A stretch of 64,000 nt of DNA from Microtetraspora niveoalba (lineage in GTDB: Bacteria > Actinomycetota > Actinomycetes > Streptosporangiales > Streptosporangiaceae), in assembly GCF_001570405.1 (NCBI RefSeq), contig NZ_BBYM01000007.1:124001-188000 (forward strand), in the 5' to 3' direction. Of this stretch, positions 22,642-32,693 are shown piece by piece. The notes under the pieces are model-generated. The model was not told the origin of the DNA and made no database searches. It worked only from the letters and a program-made list of their open reading frames with translations. Positions within the stretch are counted from its first letter, which is position 1. Each line of letters begins with the position of its first letter. Position numbers and translations under genes: made by a program.

Positions 22642-24939
22642 TTGGACGAGACGGGGAGCGGAGACGCGGCTCTCACGACCGCGGCTCTCACGACCGCGGC
22701 GCTCACGGCCAAGGAGACGAGGGCCCTCGTCCGTGAGGCGAAGCTCGTCCTCGCGGAGGCGCGGACGCTGCTCGCCGACGACGCGCGTGCCCTCGCTGAC
22801 GTCGAACAGGCGTTGTCCGCCATGCGGGCACGTGCGGCGCGGAAGGACCTGGGGTCGATTCCGATAGCGCGTGTCAGGGACGTCACGGAGGGGCGGCTCA
22901 GGCTGGGGGCGCTCGAGGACGCCGGATACCGCACGGTTCTGGACGTTCTCGACGCCACACCGTACGCGCTCCAGCTCGTTCCCGGGATCGGGGCACGTAC
23001 GGCGACGCGGGTGCAGGCGGCGGCCCGGCAGATCGCGGAAGCGGCGGAGCAGACGGTGGCCGTCCGGATCGACGTCGACGATCGGACTCCGGAGACCACG
23101 GATCTGCTGATCGCTCTGAACGTCCTGGTCACCGCGGGTCCTGATCTCGCCAGAGCGCGTGACGCGGCGACGGACATGGAGAAGACGCTGACCGTGCTGC
23201 TGCCCGCCGCGCGACCGGCTCGCGGCTGGTGGCGGATGCTGCTGGCCGGCAAGGAAGGACGCGGCCGGGCACGGGAAGCCGTCGCCGGGATAGGGAGCGT
23301 CCTCCCGGCGGCGAGGGCGCGCGGCACGCGGCTGCTGATCAACCAGGCGACGGTCGACCTGCTCCGCCCGCGAGGCACCGGGTTCGAGGCGTGGGCCGAC
23401 TTCGAACTGCGGGCGTCCGAGTACTACAGCCTGCTCACCGAGGTGGCGGCCCTGGAGCCGGATTGCGCCGCCGCGGAAGGCTTCGTTCCCGACGACATCT
23501 CCTCCCAAGTCAAGGCCCAGCAGCTCGACGACACCCATCGCCGGGTGTCCCTGCGCGGATACCAGGCGTTCGGAGCCCGGTTCGCGCTCGTCCAACGCCG
23601 GGTGATCCTGGGCGACGAGATGGGCCTGGGCAAGACGATCCAGGCCATCGCGGCTCTCGCGCATCTCAAGGCCCGGGGCGGCAGGCACTTCCTCGTGGCC
23701 TGCCCGGCCAGCGTCCTGATCAACTGGGTGCGCGAGATCGAGGAGCGCAGCACTCTCAGGGCCCATCCCCTGCACGGCCCTGATCGTCTCGCGGCGATGG
23801 CGGGCTGGATACGCGAGGGCGGCATCGCCGTGACCACGATCGATGTCCTGCACCGGGTCGAGGTGCCCGACGGATTCACGATCGAGATGCTCGTCGTGGA
23901 CGAGGCGCACTATGTGAAGAACCCGGCGGCCCGCAGGTCGCAGGCGGTCGCCGAATGGTGCGTGCGCACCGAACGGGTGCTCTTCATGACGGGCACGCCG
24001 ATGGAGAACCGCGTGGAGGAGTTCCGAAGCCTGGTGGGCTATCTCCAGCCGGAGCTCGTCCCCCATATTCGGGGCAGTGACGCCGCGGCGGGAGCGGAAG
24101 CCTTCCGCCGGGCCGTCGCACCGGCTTACCTGCGCAGGAACCAGGAAGACGTCCTCACCGAGTTGCCCGATCTCGTCCAGGTGAACGAGTGGGAGGAGCT
24201 CAGCCCGACCGACCTCACCGCGTACCACGAGGCCGTGGCGCAGGGGAACTTCATGGCCATGCGCCGCGCCGCGTACGCCTCTCCGGCGGCGTCGGCGAAG
24301 CTCCACCGGTTGCTGGAACTCGTCGAGGAGGCCGCCGGGAACGGCCACAAGGTGGTGGTCTTCTCCTTCTTCCGGGATGTCCTGGCCGTCGTCCGCGACG
24401 CCCTCGACGGCCGCGCCCACGGGCCGATCTCCGGGGACGTCCCCGCGGCCCGCCGCCAGCGCATCGTCGACGACTTCACGGCGGCACCGGGGCATGCGGT
24501 GTTGCTGAGCCAGATCCAGGCCGGCGGTGTCGGTCTCAACCTGCAGGCCGCGTCCGTCGTGATCATGTGTGAACCCCAGGTGAAGCCGACCATGGAAAGC
24601 CAGGCCGTCGCGCGCGTCCACCGGATGGGGCAGGTGCGCAAGGTCCTGGTGCACCGCATCCTCGCGGCGGACAGCGTCGACGAGCGCATGCTCGAGATCC
24701 TCCGCGGCAAGGCCCGGCTGTTCGACGCGTACGCCCGGCGGAGCGACCTGGCCGAATCCACGCCCGACGCCGTCGACATCTCTGACCAGACGATCGCCCG
24801 GCAGATCGTCGAGGAGGAGCAGCGGCGTCTCGGAATGACCCAGGCGGTTCCGGACGCGTCCCGGCCCTCGACGACGGACGGCGCGGGCAAGGATCACACG
24901 AGTGATCGTGGGCCAGGAAGTGTCGCGCTGAGCGAGTGA
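22642..24939 (+). CDS. SNF2-family DNA helicase/translocase
   Basis: Superfamily 2 ATPase of the SNF2 type, expected to move along duplex DNA and remodel protein-DNA complexes. Motifs: GDEMGLGKTIQAIAAL (Walker A), VVDEAHYVKN (DEAH box), FMTGTPMENRVEE, and a helicase C domain with QIQAGGVGLNLQAASVV and QAVARVHRMGQVRKV. Before the ATPase, around 110-130 residues from the start, LVPGIGARTATRVQAAA looks like a helix-hairpin-helix DNA-binding element. The start is uncertain: TTG 22642 has GGAAGGG upstream, while ATG 22537 has no ribosome site. Three exact-period 15-bp repeats (22666-22710, ALTTA pentapeptides) lie near the N-terminus. The gene stands alone; no nuclease, methylase or other defence partner adjoins it. 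Confidence 0.88.
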   Translation: MDETGSGDAALTTAALTTAALTAKETRALVREAKLVLAEARTLLADDARALADVEQALSAMRARAARKDLGSIPIARVRDVTEGRLRLGALEDAGYRTVLDVLDATPYALQLVPGIGARTATRVQAAARQIAEAAEQTVAVRIDVDDRTPETTDLLIALNVLVTAGPDLARARDAATDMEKTLTVLLPAARPARGWWRMLLAGKEGRGRAREAVAGIGSVLPAARARGTRLLINQATVDLLRPRGTGFEAWADFELRASEYYSLLTEVAALEPDCAAAEGFVPDDISSQVKAQQLDDTHRRVSLRGYQAFGARFALVQRRVILGDEMGLGKTIQAIAALAHLKARGGRHFLVACPASVLINWVREIEERSTLRAHPLHGPDRLAAMAGWIREGGIAVTTIDVLHRVEVPDGFTIEMLVVDEAHYVKNPAARRSQAVAEWCVRTERVLFMTGTPMENRVEEFRSLVGYLQPELVPHIRGSDAAAGAEAFRRAVAPAYLRRNQEDVLTELPDLVQVNEWEELSPTDLTAYHEAVAQGNFMAMRRAAYASPAASAKLHRLLELVEEAAGNGHKVVVFSFFRDVLAVVRDALDGRAHGPISGDVPAARRQRIVDDFTAAPGHAVLLSQIQAGGVGLNLQAASVVIMCEPQVKPTMESQAVARVHRMGQVRKVLVHRILAADSVDERMLEILRGKARLFDAYARRSDLAESTPDAVDISDQTIARQIVEEEQRRLGMTQAVPDASRPSTTDGAGKDHTSDRGPGSVALSE
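22666..22710 (+). repeat. 15-bp tandem repeat at the helicase 5' end, three copies
   Basis: GCGGCTCTCACGACC occurs twice exactly and a third time with two differences. It encodes three ALTTA/ALTA-type pentapeptides in frame at the helicase N-terminus. Confidence 0.85.
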
Positions 24940-25222
24940 TCCCGGGTTTCCGTACGGGGCCGCCCTGGGGCTGACCGACCGAGCCGGATGTTCGCCCTGG
25001 GCTTCAACGGGACCTGCAGCGAGACCGCCGACACGCCTGCGAACTTCCACCCTCAACGGCGTTCCCTGTGTGGTCGTCTACCTTTGGCGATTCACCTGCA
25101 CTGGCGCATCGAGGCGGCCACGTCTCAAACATCCCGATTCGAGCATGGGAAAACATGCTCATCTAGGACTATCATCTGATGGAATCATCGGATGAATGGC
25201 GTTACCCCAGGAAGCAAAGGCG
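24940..25222. other. intergenic region upstream of the pyruvate dehydrogenase gene
   Basis: Visibly lower in G+C than its surroundings. A 63-codon plus-strand frame (24988-25179) has no ribosome site, no recognisable content and is not called. The last 80 bp hold the palindromes and the promoter candidate listed separately. Confidence 0.6.
25141..25194 (+). promoter_or_regulatory. palindrome array and possible -10 before aceE
   Basis: GAGCATG-GGAAAA-CATGCTC (25141-25160) is a perfect 7-6-7 inverted repeat. A -10-like TATCAT follows at 25170-25175. Two 9-bp palindromes of the form CATCNGATG then lie at 25173-25181 and 25186-25194, 13 bp centre to centre. The first covers the expected -35 position and the pair covers the expected transcription start, so this looks like a multi-site operator for at least one dimeric regulator, which I cannot name. 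Confidence 0.5.
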
Positions 25223-27763
25223 GTGGCCATGACACTGTGGGACCAGATCCCGGACGCCGACCCGGAGGAGACGGCCGAATGGCACGAATCTCTGGAGGCC
25301 CTCGTAAGGGAGGCGGGCCCCGACCGGGCCCGCTATCTGATGGGGCGGCTGCTCGAAACGATCGGAACGCCGCCGGTCCCCTACCTGAACACCGTTCCCA
25401 CCGCCAAGGAGCCGCCGTACCCCGGCGACCTGGCGATGGAGGAGCGGATCGCCGCGTATGACCGGTGGAACGCCGCCGCCATGGTGACCAGGGGCAGCAA
25501 GCTCGGCCTCGGCGGACACATCTCCACCTACGCCTCGGCGGCCTGGCTGTACGAGGTGGGCTTCAACCACTTCTTCCACGGCACCGAGGACCAGGTCTAC
25601 TTCCAGGGCCACGCCTCGCCCGGCATCTACGCCCGCGCGTTCCTCGAGGGGCGGCTGACCGAGGCCCAGCTCGACCGGTTCCGCAGGGAGGCCGGCGGCG
25701 GAGGGCTCCCGTCCTATCCGCACCCGCGGGCCATGCCCGACTTCTGGCAGTTCCCCACCGTGTCCATGGGACTCGGCCCGCTGAACGCGATCTACCAGGC
25801 CAGGTTCAACCGCTACCTCGCCGCCCGGGGGATCAAGGACACCTCGCGCGGCCATGTATGGGCCTTCCTCGGCGACGGCGAGATGGACGAGCCCGAGGCG
25901 ACCGCCGCGCTCACCCTCGCCGCGCGAGAGGGGCTCGACAACCTCACCTTCGTGATCAACTGCAACCTCCAGCGGCTCGACGGGCCCGTACGCGGCAACA
26001 CCCGCGTCGTCCAGGAGCTGGAGGGCGTCTTCCGGGGCGCGGGTTGGAACGTCGTCAAGGCCCTGTGGGGCGCCGAATGGGACGGCCTGCTCTCCCGCGA
26101 CGTCGGCGGGCTGCTCGCCGCCCGCCTGGGCCAGGTGCCCGACGGGCAGTTCCAGACGTACGCCGCGTCGAGCGGCGCCTACATCCGCGAGCGGTTGTTC
26201 GAGGGGCTCGAGCACCTGGCCGCGCCGTACGGCGACGAGGACCTCGAGCGCATCGTCGGCGGCTCGCGGGCCGGGCACGAGCCGCGCAAGGTCTACGCCG
26301 CCTACCGCGCTGCCCTGGAGCACCGCGGCGCGCCCACGGTGATCCTCGTGCAGACCGTCAAGGGGTGGACGCTCGGCGCGGGCTTCGAGTCCCGCAACGC
26401 CAACCACCAGATGAAGAAGCTCAGCCAGGACGAGTTCCGCGCCATGCGCGACAGGCTCGGCCTGCCGGTCCCCGACTCGGCGCTGGACGGGGAGCTGCCG
26501 CCGTACCTGCGGCCCGGGCCGGAGGAGCGGAGCTACCTCGCCGAGAGGCGGAACGCGCTCGGCGGCCCGGTGCCCCGGCGCACCGCCGTGTACACCCCGC
26601 TGCCGCCCGCGCCGGACCGGCCGTTCGAGGCGCTCGCCAAGGGAGGCGGCACGATCGCCACCACGATGGCGTTCGTCCGCCTGGTCAAAGACCTGATGCG
26701 GGTGCCCGGGACCGGCGCCCGGTGGGTGCCGATCGTCCCCGACGAGGCCCGCACGTTCGGCATGGAGTCGCTCTTCCCCTCGGCCGGGATCTACTCCCCG
26801 CTCGGGCAGCGGTACGACGCGGTCGACCGGGAGCTGCTCCTGTCGTACAAGGAGTCCGCCAGCGGGCAGATCCTGAACGAGGGCATCACCGAGGCGGGCT
26901 GCATGGCGAGCTTCACCGCCGCCGCCACCAGCTACGCCACCCACGGCGAGCCGATGATCCCGTTCTACATCTTCTACTCGATGTTCGGCTGGCAGCGTAC
27001 GGCCGACCAGATGTGGGCGTTCGCCGACCAGATGGGGCGCGGGTTCCTGATCGGCGCGACCGCGGGCCGCACCACCATGACCGGTGAGGGGCTCCAGCAC
27101 GCCGACGGCCACTCGCAGCTCCTCGCCTCGGCCAACCCGGCGTGTCTCGGCTACGACCCCGCCTTCGCGTACGAGGTCGGCGTGATCGTCCGGGACGGCC
27201 TGCGCAGGATGTACGGCGAGGCGGGGGAGGACGTCTTCTACTACCTCACCGTCTACAACGAGCCGCTGCCCCAGCCGGCGATGCCCGAGGGCGTCGAGGA
27301 GGGCATCGTGCGGGGCATCTACCGCTACTCCGCCGGAGGCGGCCAGGCGCAGATCCTCGCCAGCGGCACCGCGATGCACTGGGCCCTGGAGGCGCAGCGG
27401 CTGCTCGCCGACGACTGGGGAGTGGGCGCCGACGTGTGGTCGGTCACCTCGTGGAGCGAGCTGCGCCGCGAGGCGATGGCCGTGGAGCACGAGCGCGTGC
27501 CGTACGTCACCGCCGCCCTGGGCGGGGCGGACGGGCCGGTCGTCGCGGTGAGCGACTGGATGCGGGCGGTCCCCGACCAGATCAGGCCGTGGGTCGAGCA
27601 GGAGTGGGTGTCGCTGGGCACCGACGGGTTCGGACTGTCCGACACCAGGGAGGCGGCGCGGCGGCACTTCGGCGTGGACGCGCCGGCGATCGCCGTGGCG
27701 GTGCTCCGGGCGCTGAAGCCGGAGCTCGCCGAGCAGGCCGCCCAGCGGTACGGCATCGCCTGA
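25223..27763 (+). CDS. aceE: pyruvate dehydrogenase E1 component, homodimeric type
   Basis: Thiamine-diphosphate enzyme that decarboxylates pyruvate and passes the acetyl group to lipoyl-E2, feeding acetyl-CoA formation. The ThDP motif [11 protein letters not shown]...NCNLQ is near residues 223-254. Other conserved AceE segments are [40 protein letters not shown] and [17 protein letters not shown] 25223 is preferred, with AGGAAG eight bases before; ATG 25229 and ATG 25196 are alternatives. About 846 residues, somewhat shorter than the roughly 900 of the usual actinobacterial enzyme, with a trimmed N-terminus and loops, so it may be a second paralogue. No E2 or E3 gene adjoins it. It is followed by a bidirectional hairpin. 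Confidence 0.93.
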   Translation: MAMTLWDQIPDADPEETAEWHESLEALVREAGPDRARYLMGRLLETIGTPPVPYLNTVPTAKEPPYPGDLAMEERIAAYDRWNAAAMVTRGSKLGLGGHISTYASAAWLYEVGFNHFFHGTEDQVYFQGHASPGIYARAFLEGRLTEAQLDRFRREAGGGGLPSYPHPRAMPDFWQFPTVSMGLGPLNAIYQARFNRYLAARGIKDTSRGHVWAFLGDGEMDEPEATAALTLAAREGLDNLTFVINCNLQRLDGPVRGNTRVVQELEGVFRGAGWNVVKALWGAEWDGLLSRDVGGLLAARLGQVPDGQFQTYAASSGAYIRERLFEGLEHLAAPYGDEDLERIVGGSRAGHEPRKVYAAYRAALEHRGAPTVILVQTVKGWTLGAGFESRNANHQMKKLSQDEFRAMRDRLGLPVPDSALDGELPPYLRPGPEERSYLAERRNALGGPVPRRTAVYTPLPPAPDRPFEALAKGGGTIATTMAFVRLVKDLMRVPGTGARWVPIVPDEARTFGMESLFPSAGIYSPLGQRYDAVDRELLLSYKESASGQILNEGITEAGCMASFTAAATSYATHGEPMIPFYIFYSMFGWQRTADQMWAFADQMGRGFLIGATAGRTTMTGEGLQHADGHSQLLASANPACLGYDPAFAYEVGVIVRDGLRRMYGEAGEDVFYYLTVYNEPLPQPAMPEGVEEGIVRGIYRYSAGGGQAQILASGTAMHWALEAQRLLADDWGVGADVWSVTSWSELRREAMAVEHERVPYVTAALGGADGPVVAVSDWMRAVPDQIRPWVEQEWVSLGTDGFGLSDTREAARRHFGVDAPAIAVAVLRALKPELAEQAAQRYGIA

Positions 27764-27802
27764 GCGTCCCGCCTGACGCCGCGTCGCGTCGGGCGGCATG
27801 GG

Positions 27803-27832
27803 GCGCTCCCCGGCGGGCCGGCCGGGGAGCGC
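27803..27832. terminator. bidirectional hairpin terminator between aceE and tetR
   Basis: A perfect 12-bp stem (GCGCTCCCCGGC / GCCGGGGAGCGC) with a 6-nt loop lies between two convergent genes. No T-run follows, as is common in actinomycetes. Confidence 0.7.
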
Positions 27833-27836
27833 GCGT

Positions 27837-28517
27837 TCACTGCCGCGAGCCGAGGTGCGCCCGGATGGCGTCCATGACGTCGTCCGGGGACGCCGACCGC
27901 GGGAAGGCCGCCACGACGACCTGGTCGTCGCCCGGCCCCTCCAGGTTCTCCAGGTGCCGGAAGGTCCTGATGACGTACTGCAGGGCGTGGTCGAGCGGCT
28001 CGAACGGATCGTAGGAGCCGCCCGCGCGCAGCCAGCCGCGCAGCACCTGGTTGTGCGCCGCCACGACCGAGGAGGCCATCAGCTCGGCGCGCAGCGCGGC
28101 GTCGGGGGTCCCGGCCAGCCAGTCTCCGACGTACTCGCGGAACAGCCGCTGGTAGCGCGCGACGCTGGCGATCTCGCGGTGCCGCAGCGCGGGCACCCGG
28201 CCGACCAGGCGGTAGCGCCGGAGCGACACCTCCGCGTCCTCGACGTAGTGGGCGAGGACGATGCGGACGGCGTCGCAGATCGCCACGATCGCGGTGTCGG
28301 CGGTGGAGGCCCTCAGCCGGGCCTCGACCTTCGCCAGCAGCGCGTCGTGGTCGGGGAAGATCACCTCTTCCTTCGACCGGTAGTACCGGAAGAAGGTGCT
28401 GCGGCTCACGCCCGCGCGGGCCGCGATGTCGTCCACGGTGGTCTCGTCGTAACCGCGCTCGTTGAAGAGCCGAATCGCGGTCTCGGCGAGTCGCTGGCTG
28501 GTCGGCGATCTTGCCAT
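27837..28517 (-). CDS. TetR-family repressor of the acyl-CoA carboxylase operon
   Basis: A 226-residue regulator with an N-terminal TetR helix-turn-helix ([28 protein letters not shown], residues 25-52) and a helical ligand domain. Start ATG 28517 is 11 bases behind GGGAG. It is divergent from the carboxylase operon, with two TGAGNCTCA palindromes between them overlapping the promoters on both strands. That makes autoregulation and repression of the carboxylase likely. The ligand is unknown; an acyl-CoA is a reasonable guess from context. Confidence 0.85.
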   Translation of the reverse strand: MARSPTSQRLAETAIRLFNERGYDETTVDDIAARAGVSRSTFFRYYRSKEEVIFPDHDALLAKVEARLRASTADTAIVAICDAVRIVLAHYVEDAEVSLRRYRLVGRVPALRHREIASVARYQRLFREYVGDWLAGTPDAALRAELMASSVVAAHNQVLRGWLRAGGSYDPFEPLDHALQYVIRTFRHLENLEGPGDDQVVVAAFPRSASPDDVMDAIRAHLGSRQ

Positions 28518-28544
28518 CGACCCATTCTCCCGATTTCCCCAACC

Positions 28545-28594
28545 TTGTCGAATGCTGTGAGACTCAGTATCGTACGCTTGAAACTGAGTCTCAA
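28545..28594. promoter_or_regulatory. divergent promoters overlapped by a paired TGAGNCTCA operator
   Basis: TGAGACTCAGT (28558-28568) and ACTGAGTCTCA (28583-28593) form a perfect 11-bp inverted repeat with a 14-nt spacer, and each arm contains a 9-bp palindrome. Plus strand: -35 TTGTCG 28545-28550, 17-nt spacer, -10 TATCGT 28568-28573. Minus strand: -35 TTGAGA 28589-28594, 17-nt spacer, -10 GATACT 28566-28571. Repressor bound to the arms would cover both promoters. Confidence 0.7.
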
Positions 28595-28609
28595 GAGGTG
28601 TGGTGGTCA

Positions 28610-30178
28610 ATGGATCTGCACAGTACGGCGGGGAAACTCGCCCATCTTGAAGATCGCCGCGAAGAGGCCGTACGGGTCGGAACCACCGGGCGCGCGGCCG
28701 AGAAGCGGCGTGAGCAGGGCAGGATCGGCGCCAGGGAGCGGATCGAGCGGCTGCTCGACGAGGGGTCGTTCGTCGAGTTGGACGCGCTCGCCAAACATCG
28801 CAGCACCGCCTTCGGGCTGGAGCGCAACCGCGTCCCCGGCGACGGCGTCATCACCGGTTACGGCACGATCGACGGCCGGAACGTCTGCGTCTTCGCGCAG
28901 GACTTCACCTTCCTCGGCGGCAGCCTCGGAGAGGTGTACGGCGAGAAGATCTGCAAGGTCATGGACCTCGCCGTCAAGACCGGATCACCGATCATCGGCA
29001 TCAACGAGGGCGCCGGGGCGCGCATCCAGGAGGGCGTCGTCTCCCTCGGCCTCTACGGCGAGATCTTCCGGCGCAACGTGCACGCCTCCGGTGTGATCCC
29101 CCAGATCTCCCTGATCATGGGCGCCTGCGCGGGCGGCCACGTGTACTCGCCCGCGCTCACCGACTTCACCGTGATGGTCGACCAGACCTCGCACATGTTC
29201 GTCACCGGGCCCGAGGTCATCAAGACCGTCACCGGCGAGGACGTCACCTTCGAGGAGCTCGGCGGCGCCCACACGCACAACGCCAGGAGCGGCAACGCGC
29301 ACTACCTCGCCCAGGACGAGGACGACGCGCTGGAGTACGTCAAGGCGCTGGTGTCCTACCTCCCGCAGAACAACCTCGACGAGCCCCCGGTCTTCGGCGA
29401 GGAGGCCGACCTGGAGGTCAACGAGGTCGACCTGGCGCTCGATACGCTCATCCCCGACTCGGCCAACCAGCCGTACGACATGCGGACCGTCATCGAGTCC
29501 CTCCTCGACGACGGCGACTTCCTCGAGGTGCAGGCGCTGTTCGCGCCCAACATCATCGTCGGCTTCGGACGGGTGGAGGGCCGGCCGGTCGGCGTCGTCG
29601 CCAACCAGCCCATGCAGTTCGCCGGCACCCTCGACATCAACGCCTCGGAGAAGGCCGCGCGCTTCGTGCGCACCTGCGACGCGTTCAACATCCCCGTGCT
29701 CACGCTCGTCGACGTCCCCGGGTTCCTGCCCGGCACCGACCAGGAGTGGAACGGCATCATCCGCCGCGGCGCCAAGCTCCTCTACGCGTACGCCGAGGCC
29801 ACCGTCCCGCTGATCACCGTGATCACCCGCAAGGCGTACGGCGGGGCGTACGACGTGATGGGGTCCAAGCACCTCGGCGCCGACCTCAACCTCGCCTGGC
29901 CGACCGCGCAGATCGCCGTGATGGGCGCCCAGGGCGCGGTGAACATCCTGTACCGCAAGGAGCTCGCCGCGGCCGACGATCCCGACGCGCTGCGTGCCAA
30001 ACTGGTCACGGAGTACGAGGACACCCTGGCCAACCCCTACCAGGCGGCCGAGCGTGGCTACGTGGACGCGGTGATCGCCCCCCGCGAGACCCGGCGGGAG
30101 ATCGTCCGCTCGCTGCGGCTGCTGCGCGGCAAGCGGGAGGGGCTGCCACCCAAGAAGCACGGGAACATCCCGCTGTGA
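28610..30178 (+). CDS. acyl-CoA carboxylase beta subunit (carboxyltransferase)
   Basis: Transfers the carboxyl group from carboxybiotin to acetyl- or propionyl-CoA, giving malonyl- or methylmalonyl-CoA. 522 residues with both crotonase-fold halves: the N-terminal acyl-CoA binding motif [14 protein letters not shown] near residue 126 and the C-terminal biotin-side [14 protein letters not shown] near residue 440, with [24 protein letters not shown]-type residues before it. It is closest in pattern to actinobacterial AccD/PccB proteins. ATG 28610 follows AAGAGGTG. It is first in a three-gene operon with the epsilon and alpha subunits and is probably repressed by the divergent TetR protein. Substrate preference cannot be read from sequence by eye. 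Confidence 0.94.
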   Translation: MDLHSTAGKLAHLEDRREEAVRVGTTGRAAEKRREQGRIGARERIERLLDEGSFVELDALAKHRSTAFGLERNRVPGDGVITGYGTIDGRNVCVFAQDFTFLGGSLGEVYGEKICKVMDLAVKTGSPIIGINEGAGARIQEGVVSLGLYGEIFRRNVHASGVIPQISLIMGACAGGHVYSPALTDFTVMVDQTSHMFVTGPEVIKTVTGEDVTFEELGGAHTHNARSGNAHYLAQDEDDALEYVKALVSYLPQNNLDEPPVFGEEADLEVNEVDLALDTLIPDSANQPYDMRTVIESLLDDGDFLEVQALFAPNIIVGFGRVEGRPVGVVANQPMQFAGTLDINASEKAARFVRTCDAFNIPVLTLVDVPGFLPGTDQEWNGIIRRGAKLLYAYAEATVPLITVITRKAYGGAYDVMGSKHLGADLNLAWPTAQIAVMGAQGAVNILYRKELAAADDPDALRAKLVTEYEDTLANPYQAAERGYVDAVIAPRETRREIVRSLRLLRGKREGLPPKKHGNIPL

Positions 30179-30387
30179 GCGAGCTGCGCGTCATCAAGGG
30201 CGAGCCGTCCCCCGAGGAGCTCGCCGCGCTGGTCACGGTGGTCGCCGCCCGCGCGGCGGCCGCCCCGGCCCCCGTGCCCGCCCCGCCACGTCGCTGGGCC
30301 GCCCGACACCACATGCTGCGCCGGCCCGTCGTCGCCGGCCCCGGAGCCTGGCGCGACTCGAGCTGGAAGCTTGGAGGACTTCAGTGA
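30175..30387 (+). CDS. acyl-CoA carboxylase epsilon subunit
   Basis: Small 70-residue protein opening with [20 protein letters not shown], the diagnostic motif of AccE/PccE epsilon subunits, followed by an Ala/Pro linker and [11 protein letters not shown]. In actinobacteria this subunit holds alpha and beta together and raises activity. The GTG start overlaps the beta-subunit stop (GTGA) and its stop overlaps the alpha-subunit start in the same way. Confidence 0.9.
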   Translation: MSELRVIKGEPSPEELAALVTVVAARAAAAPAPVPAPPRRWAARHHMLRRPVVAGPGAWRDSSWKLGGLQ

Positions 30388-32165
30388 GCAACTCTCCCGT
30401 CCTGCGCAAGGTGCTCGTCGCCAACCGCGGCGAGATCGCCGTACGCGTCGTACGCGCCTGCAAGGACGCCGGAATCGGCAGCGTGGCCGTCTACGCCGAC
30501 CAGGACCGCGACGCCCTGTTCGTGCGGATGGCGGACGAGGCGTACGCGCTCGGCGGGGCCAGCCCGGCCGAGACCTACCTCGACATCGAGAAGATCCTCG
30601 ACGTCGCCCGCCGCACCGGCGCCGACGGCGTCCACCCCGGGTACGGCTTCCTCGCCGAGAACGCCGCCTTCGCGCAGGCCGTCATCGACGCCGGCCTCGT
30701 CTGGATCGGCCCCCCGCCCGCCGCCATCGACGCCCTCGGCGACAAGGTGCAGGCCCGGCACATCGCGCAGAAGGTGGGCGCGCCGCTGGTCGCCGGCACC
30801 AGCGACCCGGTCTCCGGCGCCGACGAGGTCGTCGCGTTCGCCCGCGAGCACGGCCTGCCCATCGCCATCAAGGCCGCGTACGGCGGCGGCGGGCGCGGAC
30901 TGAAGGTCGCCCGCACGCTGGAGGAGATCCCCGAGCTCTACGAGTCGGCCGTCCGCGAGGCGGTCACCGCGTTCGGGCGCGGCGAGTGCTTCGTCGAGCG
31001 GTACCTGGACCGTCCGCGCCATGTGGAGACCCAGTGCCTGGCCGACCGGCACGGCAACGTCGTCGTGGTCAGCACCCGCGACTGCTCGCTGCAGCGCCGC
31101 CACCAGAAGCTCGTCGAGGAGGCCCCCGCGCCCTTCCTCTCACGCAAGCAGATGGCCACGCTGTACGAGTCGTCCAAGGCGATCCTCCGCGAGGCGGGCT
31201 ACGTCGGCGCGGGGACCTGCGAGTTCCTCGTCGGCCAGGACGGCACGATCTCGTTCCTGGAGGTCAACACGCGGCTCCAGGTCGAGCACCCGGTCAGCGA
31301 GGAGGTCACCGGCATCGACCTGGTCCGGGAGATGTTCCGGATCGCCTGCGGCGAGGAGCTCGGCTACAAGGACCCCAAGGTCCGCGGGCACTCGATCGAG
31401 TTCCGGATCAACGCCGAGGACGCGGGCCGCGGCTTCCTGCCCGCGCCCGGCACGATCACCCGCTGGCACGCCCCCTCCGGGCCCGGCGTGCGGCTCGACG
31501 CCGGGTACGACCAGGGCGAGACGGTCCCCGGCTCGTTCGACTCGCTGGTCGCGAAGCTCGTCGTCACCGGGCGCGACCGCGCCCAGGCGCTGGAGCGCTC
31601 GCGCCGGGCGCTGGCGGAGTTCGTCGTCGAGGGCATGCCGACCGTGCTGCCCTTCCACCGCGTGGTGGTCGACGATCCCGCGTTCATCGGCACGGGCAAG
31701 AGGTTCGACGTCCACACCCGCTGGATCGAGACCGAGTTCGACAACACGATCGCCCCGTACGCGGGGGACACGGCGACCGCCGAGCCCGCCGACGTCGAGC
31801 GCGTCACGGTCGAGGTCGGCGGCAAGCGCCTGGAGGTCGTCCTGCCCGCCGGGCTCGCGGCCACCGGGGCCTCCGCGCCGACCCGGTCGAACGGCGGGCG
31901 GCCGAAGCGCGCCGGCGGCTCCCGGAAGCCGGGCGGAGCCGCGGCGAGCGGCGACGCGCTGACCTCGCCCATGCAGGGCACGATCGTCAAGGTGGCCGTC
32001 GAGGACGGCACGGTCGTGGCCGAGGGCGACGTCATCGTGGTGCTGGAGGCGATGAAGATGGAGCAGCCGCTCACCGCCCACAAGGCCGGCACCGTGACGG
32101 GGCTGTCCGCCCAGGTCGGCGCGGGTGTGACCGCCGGGTCCACGATCTGCGAGATCAAGGAGTAG
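30384..32165 (+). CDS. acyl-CoA carboxylase alpha subunit (biotin carboxylase plus BCCP)
   Basis: Carboxylates its own biotin using ATP and bicarbonate. Biotin carboxylase domain (residues 8-450) with [13 protein letters not shown], the ATP-grasp glycine loop [13 protein letters not shown] near 170-182, [14 protein letters not shown] near 293-306 and the [10 protein letters not shown] motif. The biotin carrier domain is at the C-terminus, with EAMKMEQP and the biotinyl-lysine near residue 558. About 593 residues. GTG 30384 has GGAGGACT just upstream. An Ala/Gly/Arg-rich linker (about 495-520) separates the domains. It ends the operon and is followed by a strong hairpin. Confidence 0.95.
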   Translation: MSNSPVLRKVLVANRGEIAVRVVRACKDAGIGSVAVYADQDRDALFVRMADEAYALGGASPAETYLDIEKILDVARRTGADGVHPGYGFLAENAAFAQAVIDAGLVWIGPPPAAIDALGDKVQARHIAQKVGAPLVAGTSDPVSGADEVVAFAREHGLPIAIKAAYGGGGRGLKVARTLEEIPELYESAVREAVTAFGRGECFVERYLDRPRHVETQCLADRHGNVVVVSTRDCSLQRRHQKLVEEAPAPFLSRKQMATLYESSKAILREAGYVGAGTCEFLVGQDGTISFLEVNTRLQVEHPVSEEVTGIDLVREMFRIACGEELGYKDPKVRGHSIEFRINAEDAGRGFLPAPGTITRWHAPSGPGVRLDAGYDQGETVPGSFDSLVAKLVVTGRDRAQALERSRRALAEFVVEGMPTVLPFHRVVVDDPAFIGTGKRFDVHTRWIETEFDNTIAPYAGDTATAEPADVERVTVEVGGKRLEVVLPAGLAATGASAPTRSNGGRPKRAGGSRKPGGAAASGDALTSPMQGTIVKVAVEDGTVVAEGDVIVVLEAMKMEQPLTAHKAGTVTGLSAQVGAGVTAGSTICEIKE

Positions 32166-32216
32166 CCGCCCGTCACCCCGCCCCGACGGAGCCGGGGCGC
32201 GTGAGGACGCCGCCAT

Positions 32217-32245
32217 CCGGGCGCCGACATCCCGTCGGCGCCCGG
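32217..32245 (+). terminator. hairpin terminator after the carboxylase operon
   Basis: Perfect 12-bp stem (CCGGGCGCCGAC / GTCGGCGCCCGG) with a 5-nt loop ATCCC, about 50 bp after the alpha-subunit stop. No U-run follows. Confidence 0.75.
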
Positions 32246-32530
32246 AGAACGGCGGGACGCGGGCGGCGCCCGTGGGGAGCGCCGCCCGCCCGAACACGGG
32301 CCCTCAGAGCCGACCGTCCCCGGATCCCGGCATGGTCGCCCCCTTCTGTGCGGGCCCCGAGGGGCGGCCGGGCGCGGTCTCCGGCTGATCCGCCACGGGC
32401 CTCCTCCGGTCGCCTGCGATCAAGCGAAGCACATGGATGTGTGGGGAGAAGGAGGGATCTGTGCAGATTCGGCGGGCTTCCGGGCTGGTCCGGCGCGCGT
32501 GCCCGGGCAGGGCGAGCGCCCGCGTGGGAC

Positions 32531-32546
32531 TTGAAGATGTTTTCAA
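32531..32546. promoter_or_regulatory. possible ArsR operator
   Basis: TTGAA-GATGTT-TTCAA is a perfect 5-6-5 inverted repeat in an A/T-rich patch 148 bp before the arsR start, next to a -10-like TATCAT. Size and base composition suit ArsR/SmtB sites; assignment is by position only. Confidence 0.35.
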
Positions 32547-32693
32547 TTGGCTATCATGACGTGTGACGAATTCTCGTTGTCGACCGGTTCCGCATCAGGG
32601 AACGGAGACGTGGATGTCCGACGTCGCCGGGCCGCGCGCACCACGCCGAGTGGCCCCGCCACCAGGGGTGGACGTTCGTGGGGGAGGGTGCTG

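Larger units (their letters stand above)
32166..32693. other. 528-bp intergenic region: terminator, then arsR promoter area
   Basis: No gene is supported here. The first 80 bp hold the terminator hairpin after the carboxylase operon. The last 170 bp hold an A/T-enriched patch with the operator-like inverted repeat listed separately and a possible -10 (TATCAT, 32552-32557). A frame reading into the arsR gene from 32547 lacks a ribosome site and adds a low-complexity Arg-rich leader, so it is not used. Confidence 0.6.

Noticed and set aside
22666-22710. Repeats in the helicase gene as a transposon target or insertion scar.
   Set aside because: No terminal inverted repeats or transposase nearby; the period and frame fit the local minisatellite pattern seen in other genes.
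24988-25179. A 63-codon plus-strand frame before aceE.
   Set aside because: No ribosome binding site, non-coding-like composition, and it overlaps the palindromic promoter region.
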